From the NCBI GenBank assembly GCA_937880175.1, contig CALFLO010000123.1, positions 1 through 26,574 on the forward strand: 26,574 bases of DNA, in the 5' to 3' direction. The translations under genes were made by a program, and so were the position numbers. The notes under the pieces were generated by a model. That model was not told the origin of the DNA. It ran no database searches and worked only from the letters and a program-made list of their open reading frames with translations. Every line of letters starts with the position of its first letter. Position 1 is the first letter of the stretch. Source of the stretch: an uncultured Gluconobacter sp. (GTDB lineage: Bacteria; Pseudomonadota; Alphaproteobacteria; Acetobacterales; Acetobacteraceae). Shown here piece by piece: positions 15,920-23,264 of the stretch.

Positions 15920-16959
15920 CAGTTTCCCTGCATCACTGAGGTATAGCGTTCGGTGGCGTCCTGTCCGTGCTCGGCCCACCAGGCATTATCGACAAACAGC
16001 GCATCGCGCAGATGCTCTGGCGAAGACGGCAGGTGAGCCTGGATGGCCGGAGCAATCTGCCCGAAAACATCCGTGCGGACAGGGCCGTAGGAAATGAAGC
16101 GGCTCAGCCGGGCCTGAGCCTCGGCAGACGCGATATAGCGCATGAAATCCAGCGCTTCCTTGCGGTCTGGATCCCCTTTCAGAAGCAGAAAATACCCGAC
16201 CTGAAGAATGCTCTGAGCCCAGGACACCCCGATCGGAAGCCCTGCATCCTCCCCATCCTGAAACCGGCCATTCCAGCCCAGCGCCATGACGGCATCTCCG
16301 CTCGCGAGCGCCTGAACAGGCTGTGCAGCCGAGTTCCACCAGAGCACAACGGACGGACGGATCTGCCGGATCTTGTTCAGCGCCCGGTCCAGTCCTGCGG
16401 ACGTGGACAGGACCCTGTAGACGTTGGCCACAGGCACACCATCGGCCACCAATGCGGCCTCCAGAACCGTTACCGGGCGGGCAGGCAGGATGCGCCCCCC
16501 GGGAAAACGCTGCACATCCCAGAAATCCGCAAATCTTTCCGGCGGATGCGCCGGAAAAGCCTGACGCGAGTATCCGATCAGCGTGCCGAAAATTTCAGAC
16601 GGCACGCCATACGGGCTGCGGGCGCCCGGAATGATGTGGGACTGATCAACCAGATCCGCAGGCACTGGCTCGAACAGGCCCTGCTGCACCCCGAGAACGA
16701 AGCTAACGCCACTTGTCCCCACGACGTCCCAGCTCACGCTGCCCGTCTGCACCATGACCTTGATTTTCGCGAGGGACGGGCCCGTATCCTCGATGACGGA
16801 AATCCCCGTCTTCTTTGTAAAGGGCGTGATCCATGCATCGCGAACGGCATCGGCATACGCGCCCCCCCAGCTTGCGAACACGACCTCGCCCGCCCGTGCC
16901 GTCGGCACCAGGCAGAACGCCGCTACAAACGCCGCACTCAGAAGAAAGCATCGCCTCAT
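15919..16959 (-). CDS. Periplasmic substrate-binding protein, PotD/PotF-like
   Basis: A 346-residue extracellular solute-binding protein of the family that serves polyamine, opine and aminoethylphosphonate importers. A signal peptide (MRRCFLLSAAFVAAF to PTARA, about residues 1-23) precedes GEVVFASWGGAYADAVRDAW, the usual first beta-strand and helix of the family. Later motifs include DVVGTSGVSFVLGVQQGLFEP in the region of residues 73-95 and the helix ALDFMRYIASAEAQARL. ATG 16959 overlaps the amidotransferase stop as ATGA; a GTG at 16968 is an alternative. The substrate cannot be read, but this class generally binds small cationic or zwitterionic nitrogen compounds. Confidence 0.9.
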   Translation of the reverse strand: MRRCFLLSAAFVAAFCLVPTARAGEVVFASWGGAYADAVRDAWITPFTKKTGISVIEDTGPSLAKIKVMVQTGSVSWDVVGTSGVSFVLGVQQGLFEPVPADLVDQSHIIPGARSPYGVPSEIFGTLIGYSRQAFPAHPPERFADFWDVQRFPGGRILPARPVTVLEAALVADGVPVANVYRVLSTSAGLDRALNKIRQIRPSVVLWWNSAAQPVQALASGDAVMALGWNGRFQDGEDAGLPIGVSWAQSILQVGYFLLLKGDPDRKEALDFMRYIASAEAQARLSRFISYGPVRTDVFGQIAPAIQAHLPSSPEHLRDALFVDNAWWAEHGQDATERYTSVMQGN

Positions 16960-17657
16960 TGGCAACACAACCGGGCAAAACGATCGAGGATCATCTTCGC
17001 GTCCTCTGCCTCACTGGCAGTCCGCATCAGTTCATCAAGATCGGCGCCATCATGTTCAAGACGCGCGCGACTGGCCTCAAACCAGTCTTTTGCCGTCTCA
17101 AGGGTAATTTCGGGATGGCCCTGGATGCCCCACACTGGCAGATCCCGGTATCGCCAGACCTGGTTCGGACACAGATCGGAAGATGCGAGAATACGCATAT
17201 CGGGATGATCCGCGCGGACTTCGTCATTATGCCAGACGAACATGTGCATTTTCGGCCCCAGATGGGAGCCGACGGGATCGGCATGAGCCTCGGGGGTCAC
17301 TTCGAGCCATTTGTAGCCAACCTCACACTGCTCACGCCGGAAAACCTGGTCCCGTCCGCACAGAGCAGACGCAAGGATCTGATGACCGAAACAGATCCCC
17401 AGCATCGGGATCCCACGTTCCGCCGCATCGCGGATCAGCTCATGTTCCCGGTGAATGAACGGAACATCCTCATAGGCCCCATGCGGACTTCCCGAGAGGA
17501 AAATGCCCGAATACCCGTCCAGACTTTCGGGAAATTCATCGCCGTAAGCCCAGAAGGTTTCGACATCCAGCCCGTGGGAAGCAAAGCGCAGGTCCAGTCG
17601 CGCGGAGGACATGCGTGCCTTGCCGTTGCCCAGGAAAAGCAGCTTCTTGCCCGTCAT
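16956..17657 (-). CDS. Class I glutamine amidotransferase-like protein (free-standing GATase1 domain)
   Basis: A 233-residue cytosolic protein consisting of a single class I glutamine amidotransferase domain. The triad is intact: Cys89 in GICFGHQ, His181 and Glu183 in GIQGHPE, with SGSPHGAYED as the oxyanion-side loop. It resembles GuaA-amidotransferase-like stand-alone proteins rather than PuuD. The substrate could be glutamine, with ammonia passed to an unknown partner, or a gamma-glutamyl compound that is simply hydrolysed. It starts 2 nt after the GntR gene and overlaps the binding-protein gene by 4 nt, so it belongs to the transport operon. No synthase or ligase partner lies next to it. 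Confidence 0.87.
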   Translation of the reverse strand: MTGKKLLFLGNGKARMSSARLDLRFASHGLDVETFWAYGDEFPESLDGYSGIFLSGSPHGAYEDVPFIHREHELIRDAAERGIPMLGICFGHQILASALCGRDQVFRREQCEVGYKWLEVTPEAHADPVGSHLGPKMHMFVWHNDEVRADHPDMRILASSDLCPNQVWRYRDLPVWGIQGHPEITLETAKDWFEASRARLEHDGADLDELMRTASEAEDAKMILDRFARLCCQ

Positions 17658-17659
17658 AT

Positions 17660-18331
17660 TCAGACAGTTCCTCCCTGAAGAGCCTCAATAATGGCGTCCC
17701 GCGCTCCATCCAGATGCACCCGCATCAGCTCCGCCGCACGATCACCATCACGGGCAGCCACGGCATCCAGAATAGCGAGGTGCTCCCGGATTCCAGCGTC
17801 AAAGCGACTGGGAATGCGGGTCATGCCAAACATCCGCGTCCGCTTGCGCAGGAGATCAATGATCCGACTGAGCTCGTGATTCCCTGAAGTATCCGCCAGG
17901 CCGGTATGCAGATGATCATCCGCGCTCCAGTGCTCCTCATCAGAGACATGGCCACTGGCGATCATCGCTTCGATTTCCTGACGGAGTTCAGCTACTTTTG
18001 AGAGTGGCATGTTCCGGGCTGCAAGCCGTGCGGCATCACTTTCAAGCAGGCGCCGTATGGAAAGGATATCGATGATTTCCTTCACCGAAACCGTGGCGAC
18101 AAAAAGCATCCGTCCATTCCGGGACAGGAACCTTTCCCCCTCCAGCCGGCTCAGCGCATCGCGCACCGGCGTCCTGGAAAGACCCATCTGCTCGGCAAGA
18201 CGCCGTTCCGCGATCAGCGTTCCAGCCGGAAGCGTACCTTGCAGCAGGTAGGCACGGAGCTTCTGATAGGCAAGCTCCGTCAGGGAAACGGATGACCCTT
18301 CGGCAGAAAGATCCAGGATTGTCGAGGACAT
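17660..18331 (-). CDS. GntR-family transcriptional regulator with FCD effector domain
   Basis: A 223-residue repressor-type regulator. The winged helix-turn-helix (about residues 17-75) contains AYQKLRAYLLQGTLPAGTLI, ERRLAEQMGLSRTPVRDALSRLE; the all-helical FCD ligand domain follows, with candidate metal ligands in DDHLHTGLADTSGNHEL and HLAILDAVAARDGDRAAEL. ATG 18331 (MSSTILDLS) is chosen because the longer frame from 18370 would run through the palindrome at 18351-18366. It is the first gene of the ABC-transport operon and divergent from the second M24 gene. Autoregulation and control of both directions through the palindrome are likely. Confidence 0.92.
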   Translation of the reverse strand: MSSTILDLSAEGSSVSLTELAYQKLRAYLLQGTLPAGTLIAERRLAEQMGLSRTPVRDALSRLEGERFLSRNGRMLFVATVSVKEIIDILSIRRLLESDAARLAARNMPLSKVAELRQEIEAMIASGHVSDEEHWSADDHLHTGLADTSGNHELSRIIDLLRKRTRMFGMTRIPSRFDAGIREHLAILDAVAARDGDRAAELMRVHLDGARDAIIEALQGGTV

Positions 18332-18350
18332 GACGATTTTACCGGCATTT

Positions 18351-18366
18351 AAGTGGTATTCCACTT
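18351..18366. promoter_or_regulatory. Palindromic GntR/FCD operator
   Basis: AAGTGG-TATT-CCACTT is a perfect 6-bp inverted repeat in the 138-nt gap between the GntR gene and the divergent M24 gene. Its core TGG-TATT-CCA resembles the TGGT-N-ACCA type sites of FadR-subfamily regulators. It lies 20 nt upstream of the GntR start codon and about 104 nt upstream of the M24 start, suited to control of both transcripts. Confidence 0.65.
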
Positions 18367-18469
18367 GCATCCCAGCAGAGTCCCGATGCTAAGTCCAGAT
18401 AAAAGAAACGGTTCCGCTTCTTTCCGGATTCGTTTTGACCGTCCTGACAGAAATTGGGGAGATTCCCGT

Positions 18470-19684
18470 ATGTTCACATCCGACACATCGCTGGGCCATT
18501 CCGGGAAAACGGATTCCGGCAGAACGGTTTCCCTGACTTTTCCTGAAAACGAATACCGCGCAAGGCTGCAACGCACCGGGCAGAAGCTGCGGGAATCCGG
18601 GCTCGCAGCGCTTCTGGTCTTCGCGCAGGAAAGTCATCTTTACCTGACGGGATTCGACACTGCGGGGTACGTCTTTTTCCAATGTGGCATTATCACCGCT
18701 GACGGAAACGCTGTTGCCCTCCTGACCCGCAGGCCAGATCAGAGCCAGGCTCTGCGGGCCTCTCTCTACGAAGACGTACACATCTGGTACAATGCGAACG
18801 ATGCCAATCCGGCGGCAGATCTCGCCTCCATTCTCCGGGCTCTAGGCCTTGAGGGCGAACGCCTGGGGGTGGAGCTCGCCACCTATGGCCTGACAGGATT
18901 CAACTGGGAAAGCGTTCGCAATACGCTCAGCCCTCAGTTTGTTCTGGAAGACGGCTCCGCCATTGTCCGGGATCAGAGACTGATAAAATCAGAGGCCGAG
19001 CTCGGACTGGTCCGGCGCTCGGCCCGGCTGGCTGATGATGCGGTCGAAGCCATGATCCGCTCCGTGCGCCCTGGTGTTCTGGACAGTTCGGTCACGGCAG
19101 CAGGTGTGACCGCCATGCTGAACGGCGGTGGCGACATGCCCGCCGCAGGCCCCATGGTCAATACCGGCCCCCGGGCGATTTACGGACGTGGTTTTGGGAG
19201 CGCCCGCCAGCTGGAAGACGTAGACCAGATCGTCCTTGAACTCGCAGCCTCCTATCGTCGCTACAATGTATGCACGGAACACACGGTCACCATCGGCGCC
19301 GTACCTGCGAAGCAGGAACACATGCATGCAGCCACGGTCGAGGCCCTCGAAAAAGTCCTGCAGGCTGCCCGCCCCGGTGAGCCGATCGGCCGACTGGACG
19401 ACATCCACCGCAGCACGCTTGACCATTTCGGTTACGAACGTGCCCGCTTTTCGGCATGCGGATATTCCCTCGGGGCCACGTTCCGCCCCTCATGGATGGA
19501 CGCACCTCCCATGATCTATTCCGGCAATCCACTCCTGCTCGAACAGGGGATGGTGCTGTTCGTCCATATCATGCTGGGAGACGCCCAGAGCGGCCTCGCC
19601 GCTGGTGTGGGTGAGACCTTCGTCATCCGGGACGGCGCGCCTGAAAGGCTCAGCAGGATCCGTCCGGCCCTCTACAGAATCTAA
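18470..19684 (+). CDS. M24-family (pita-bread fold) hydrolase, ectoine hydrolase-like, metal ligands absent
   Basis: A 404-residue protein with a creatinase N-domain (about 25-170, with SHLYLTGFDTAGY) and a pita-bread catalytic domain. The key segment reads IVLELAASYRRYNVCTEHTVTIG: Glu257 replaces the first metal Asp and the second Asp is missing. The usual GHGIG segment is SACGYSLGATF and the late part is GVGETFVI. LELA-x-x-Y-x-R-Y closely resembles the ELAGVYxRYH stretch of ectoine hydrolases (DoeA/EutD), except that Asn266 replaces the His. A longer frame begins at 18353, but ATG 18470 has GGGGAG 8 nt upstream and avoids the operator. It heads a + strand operon with a LysR gene and a capA-like gene. 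The substrate is not assignable. Confidence 0.87.
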   Translation: MFTSDTSLGHSGKTDSGRTVSLTFPENEYRARLQRTGQKLRESGLAALLVFAQESHLYLTGFDTAGYVFFQCGIITADGNAVALLTRRPDQSQALRASLYEDVHIWYNANDANPAADLASILRALGLEGERLGVELATYGLTGFNWESVRNTLSPQFVLEDGSAIVRDQRLIKSEAELGLVRRSARLADDAVEAMIRSVRPGVLDSSVTAAGVTAMLNGGGDMPAAGPMVNTGPRAIYGRGFGSARQLEDVDQIVLELAASYRRYNVCTEHTVTIGAVPAKQEHMHAATVEALEKVLQAARPGEPIGRLDDIHRSTLDHFGYERARFSACGYSLGATFRPSWMDAPPMIYSGNPLLLEQGMVLFVHIMLGDAQSGLAAGVGETFVIRDGAPERLSRIRPALYRI

Positions 19685-19730
19685 ACCCGATCCCCTCCCG
19701 TGTTCCGACCGACCACCCGGAGACCTGCTC

Positions 19731-20606
19731 ATGGACACACGTTTTCTCGAAAGCTTCCTGATCGTTATCGAGCAGGGGTCTCTGGCCGCAGCGGCGCGAC
19801 AGCTTCGCCTGACGCCCGCCAGCGTCGCCCAGCGCATCCGTACGCTCGAAGACGAGATCGGCTGTGCAATCGTGCAACGGGACGGGCGCAATGTCCGTCC
19901 GACGGAACAGGGTCTGGCCATTATCGAACAGAGCCGTGCGATCATAACGAGCGTACGCGACCTGTGCGCCATCGCCGCCAGCGATAACCCGGTCGGCAAA
20001 CTCCAGATCGGGGCCATATCCAGTGCGGCGAACGGCCTCCTGCCCCCCTATCTCAAGCGTTTCTTCGAGTGCTTCCCGGACATTGAACTGCATATCACGC
20101 CAGGTTCGTCATCCGGCCTGCACAATGCCGTTCTGGACGGCAATATCGACGCCGCATTCATCGTTGAGCCTCCGTTTGAAATTCCCAAGACCTGTGTCTG
20201 GCAGACCCTGCGCTCGGAGCCGCTGGTCGTGCTGGCGCCAGAACATGTGTCGGAGACGGATCCCCACGACATTCTCCGGAACAATCCGTTCATCCGCTAT
20301 GACCGAAACCAGTGGGGTGGCCGTCTCGCCGATGAATATCTGCGAAAATCGGGGATCTGGCCGCATGAGCGCCTCGAACTCGATTCCCTCGATGCCATCG
20401 CCATCATCGTGCATCAGGGAACAGGCGTTTCTCTCGTCCCTGACTGGGCCCTTCCCTGGCCGGAAGGAATCCATCTTCGGAAAATTCCTCTCCCCGCCCC
20501 CGCACCCTGCCGAAATCTCGGCTTCCTCATTCAGAGGAATTCACCGCGCCGACGGCTGGTCAATCGCCTGCTGGAAATCCTGCAAACGCAGCTACCGCCG
20601 TCCTGA
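19731..20606 (+). CDS. LysR-family transcriptional regulator (paralogue 2)
   Basis: A 291-residue LysR-type regulator. The DNA-binding part contains MDTRFLESFLIVIEQGSLAA and ARQLRLTPASVAQRIRTLED; the effector part contains LQIGAISSA, AAFIVEPPFEIPKTCVW, FIRYDRNQWGGR and GVSLVPDWALPWPEGI. These blocks match the regulator at 8539-9426 almost segment by segment, so the two are recent paralogues. ATG 19731 is supported by GGAGA 7 nt upstream, although a longer frame begins inside the M24 gene at 19605. It lies 46 nt after the M24 gene and before the capA-like gene. It probably regulates this operon or the ABC operon in addition to GntR. Confidence 0.92.
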   Translation: MDTRFLESFLIVIEQGSLAAAARQLRLTPASVAQRIRTLEDEIGCAIVQRDGRNVRPTEQGLAIIEQSRAIITSVRDLCAIAASDNPVGKLQIGAISSAANGLLPPYLKRFFECFPDIELHITPGSSSGLHNAVLDGNIDAAFIVEPPFEIPKTCVWQTLRSEPLVVLAPEHVSETDPHDILRNNPFIRYDRNQWGGRLADEYLRKSGIWPHERLELDSLDAIAIIVHQGTGVSLVPDWALPWPEGIHLRKIPLPAPAPCRNLGFLIQRNSPRRRLVNRLLEILQTQLPPS

Positions 20607-20777
20607 AAAGAAAATCCAGACACTCCAGAGCAGAAAGTATGATTTTTATACACCAAGAAGATGACAAAACCATCACCTGAACAGGGCTCCTGCAACTGGA
20701 CAGACCATCAATCTTCTATATCCATACTTCCAAAGAACCTTTTCCTTCAAAAACAACTGCTTTTCTGGACTGTTTTG

Positions 20778-22106
20778 ATGAAAATCTGCCTGACGGGTGA
20801 CAGTATTCTCTTTCGGCAACTCAACAGCCGGACTGATCCGAAAATTTCTCCTCTCTTCGACATGATCCGTTCCTGCGACATCTCCTTCACTAACCTGGAA
20901 CTGGTCCCGAATGACTTTGTTGGGGATCCGGCACTGGATATGGGCGGCACTCATTTTGGAGCGTCATCCTGGGTTCTGGATGAACTGAACGACGCCGGAT
21001 TTGATCTTTTCGCTGCAGCCACCAACCATTCTCTGGATTACAGCATTTCGGGTCTGCGCAAGACGTTGGACGAGCTGAACAGCCGCAAAATGCGCTATGC
21101 TGGCATCGGCGCCCATCTGGAAGACGCCCGGCGCCCGACCTATTTCACCCATCCCGCCGGCACGGTCGCCATGATCTCCTGCACTTCCACTTTTGCGAGG
21201 GGACAGGAAGCAGCGATGCAGACCGCCGTGATGCAGGGGCGGCCGGGGATCAATCCGCTGCGCTACAGCACCATGCATCATGTTTCTACGGAAGAAATGG
21301 CCTCGCTGCGGGACATTTACCAGAAACTCGGCCTACAGCGCGTCAAGGATGACAAGATCCAGCTGGGGTTTGCCTTTCCCGCGCCCGAAGGTGTCCTCGC
21401 CTTTGAAAACCTGAATTTCCAGGCGGGTGACGAAACGAAAGTCTCTACCACCCCGAACACAACGGATATCAAGGCCGTCAGCCGTTGGATCGCTGAAGCC
21501 CGAATGGTTTCCGACACCGTAATCCTGAGCATCCACGCCCATGAGAGCGGCTATAATGGTGACGGCCAGCTCGACGTTGAAATCCCGGCCGATTTCCTCA
21601 TCACCGCCGCGCATCAGGCAATTGATTCCGGCGCGGATATTGTCGCCTGCCATGGCCCGCATCTGTTGCGTGGCATGGAAATTCGCAACGGAAAACCCAT
21701 CTTCTACAGTCTGGGCAATTTCATCGGACAAAATGAGCTCGTGGAGCGTCTGCCGGTAGAATCCTATATGGCAAACCGCGTGAGCCCGGACCTGACCCCT
21801 CATCGGCTTTACAAGGCCCGCAGCAACAACGATGCCAAGGGTTTTCCGGCCGAGACGCGTTTTTGGGAAACGATCATGCCAATCGGCACTTACCAGGACG
21901 GAATGCTGAAGAGCCTGGAAATCCATCCGATCACGCTCAGCCTTAGTCCGGCGGCGCATGTGCGCGGGACTCCCTCGCTGGCGGGCGGGGAAGAAGGACG
22001 GCAGATCCTGGAAAAGTTCGCAGCCCTGTCAGCGCCTTTCGGGACCGTGCTCAGGATGGGCGGAACCAGCGACGCCCCCGTCCTTGTGTGGCAGACCGAA
22101 GCCTGA
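20778..22106 (+). CDS. CapA-family (PGA_cap) metallophosphatase-like protein
   Basis: A 442-residue protein of the CapA/PGA_cap family, a branch of the calcineurin-like metallophosphatase fold named after poly-gamma-glutamate capsule proteins. Motifs in order are LTGDSIL (Asp8), FTNLEL (Asn39-Glu41), AATNHSLDY (Asn83, His84), LSIHAHESG and GADIVACHGPHLLRGME...IFYSLGNFIG. It has no signal peptide or membrane anchor from this start, unlike capsule CapA/PgsA. ATG 20778 fits the family N-terminus but has a poor ribosome site; ATG 20661, with AAGAAG adjacent, would add 39 unrelated residues. No pgsB or pgsC homologue is near, and the neighbours are hydrolases and regulators, so capsule synthesis is unlikely. 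A hydrolytic role on the imported compound is a guess. Confidence 0.85.
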   Translation: MKICLTGDSILFRQLNSRTDPKISPLFDMIRSCDISFTNLELVPNDFVGDPALDMGGTHFGASSWVLDELNDAGFDLFAAATNHSLDYSISGLRKTLDELNSRKMRYAGIGAHLEDARRPTYFTHPAGTVAMISCTSTFARGQEAAMQTAVMQGRPGINPLRYSTMHHVSTEEMASLRDIYQKLGLQRVKDDKIQLGFAFPAPEGVLAFENLNFQAGDETKVSTTPNTTDIKAVSRWIAEARMVSDTVILSIHAHESGYNGDGQLDVEIPADFLITAAHQAIDSGADIVACHGPHLLRGMEIRNGKPIFYSLGNFIGQNELVERLPVESYMANRVSPDLTPHRLYKARSNNDAKGFPAETRFWETIMPIGTYQDGMLKSLEIHPITLSLSPAAHVRGTPSLAGGEEGRQILEKFAALSAPFGTVLRMGGTSDAPVLVWQTEA

Positions 22107-22113
22107 ACGGTCA

Positions 22114-23004
22114 TCAGGATTTCCATGGCTCGGGCGGCGCATGCTCCCGGGAAGCCTCATCCAGATAACGGATCAGTGCCTCCTGCCCTTGCGCCACGCG
22201 GCCACGCAGCGTCATGACTCCCACTTCCCGCGAAATTCTTGGCTCTCCCAGAGGCAGGACACGGATGTTCGGGACGACGCTGACTGCGAATATATAGGGG
22301 ATGATCGAACAGCCCATATTGTTGGCAACCATCTGCAGGATTGTGTGAAGTTCTTCCGTTTCGATGACCTGATCCGGAGAAATACCCTGCGCTCTCAGGA
22401 AACGGTCAAGGGTGCGCCCCCCGAAAGAGCGGCTGTCATAACGGATGAAAGGCTGCGTCTCCAGGATCTGACGCCAGTCTTCATTTTCCGTATGGGCTGG
22501 CACCACCATGACATAGTCCTGCCTGACGATGGGATGCCACTGCATATACTGCATCAGGCCAAAGGGCGGACGAACAATCAGAGCGGCATCCAGCTCGCCT
22601 GCGTCCAGACGATCCAGAAGCCCCATAGACAGACCGGGAACGATCCGCACCTTCAGGTCCGGCAGTTCGAGATGCAGCCTTGCAATGGCCGGAGCCAGAA
22701 GGCTCGTCTGAACCGTTGAAATTGCTCCAATCCGTAATAGCGCATTGTCCGACCTGATACGCGCCACACCCCGGAGCGCCTCAAAAGAAGAGAGAATATC
22801 CTCGACCTGGCAGAGGATCCCGTTCCCGGCCTCCGTCAACCTCACCGACCTCCCTGTACGTTCAAAGAGATCATAGCCAAGTTCCTCCTCCAGCCGGCGG
22901 ATCTGGGCGCTAATGGCCGACTGGGTCAGACCTACAGTCTTGGCGGCCGCAGCAAAACTTTCCATCTGCGCGGCAATAACGAATGTTCTGAGTTCAGAAA
23001 TCAT
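22114..23004 (-). CDS. LysR-family transcriptional regulator (paralogue 3)
   Basis: A 296-residue LysR-type regulator. The helix-turn-helix region holds FVIAAQMESFAAAAKTVGLTQ and SAISAQIRRLEEELGYDLFER; the effector part holds LLRIGAISTVQTSLLAPAIA, GELDAALIVRPPFGL, FIRYDSRSFGGRTLDRFL and MGCSIIPYIF. The IGAIS, ALIV-x-PPF, RYD and GG-x-L blocks place it in the same subgroup as the regulators at 8539-9426 and 19731-20606, though more distant. It converges on the capA-like gene, with 7 nt between stops, and diverges from the second TonB-receptor gene, the likely target. Confidence 0.92.
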   Translation of the reverse strand: MISELRTFVIAAQMESFAAAAKTVGLTQSAISAQIRRLEEELGYDLFERTGRSVRLTEAGNGILCQVEDILSSFEALRGVARIRSDNALLRIGAISTVQTSLLAPAIARLHLELPDLKVRIVPGLSMGLLDRLDAGELDAALIVRPPFGLMQYMQWHPIVRQDYVMVVPAHTENEDWRQILETQPFIRYDSRSFGGRTLDRFLRAQGISPDQVIETEELHTILQMVANNMGCSIIPYIFAVSVVPNIRVLPLGEPRISREVGVMTLRGRVAQGQEALIRYLDEASREHAPPEPWKS

Positions 23005-23264
23005 GGATCGACAGACATAAAAAGTTTTTCTCGAAACGGCTATTAGACATTTTTTTTATCGTTAAGGCCAGAACCCTCTGAGCGAAAGAATCCGGAAATC
23101 TTTTCCAACCACCAAAATAGCAATACTCCGTAAGGATCCTATGAAAGAATCAGACTCCGTTTCTCAAGAAGAACATTTTAGTTGCCGCTTCGTTATATGT
23201 GTGATTTGCTCATGAAAAGAATATAACACTATCTGTCCTGCCGACCCCGGCAAGGAATGAGGGG
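23005..23264. promoter_or_regulatory. Divergent intergenic region between LysR paralogue 3 and TonB-dependent receptor 2
   Basis: This 260-nt AT-rich gap holds no credible gene. It should carry the promoters of both flanking genes. A TATAAC (23222-23227) could be the -10 box for the receptor gene, but no good -35 box lies 16-18 nt upstream, as expected for an activator-dependent promoter. AAGGA (23252-23256) and GAGGGG (23259-23264) are the ribosome-site candidates for ATG 23265 or ATG 23271. No convincing LysR box was found by eye. Confidence 0.45.

Noticed and set aside
14789..19684. Assignment of the region as an ectoine degradation locus
   Set aside because: Only the two M24 proteins resemble that pathway. 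The deacetylase, the specific regulator and the usual importer are absent, and one enzyme has Asn in place of the conserved His.
20778..22106. Poly-gamma-glutamate capsule biosynthesis
   Set aside because: Only the CapA-family protein is present. It lacks an anchor, and no ligase or other capsule genes are nearby.
23198..23215. A CRP-like stretch, TGTGTGATTTGCTCATGA, upstream of TonB receptor 2
   Set aside because: Only one half-site is good, and the spacing to the weak -10 candidate gives no support.
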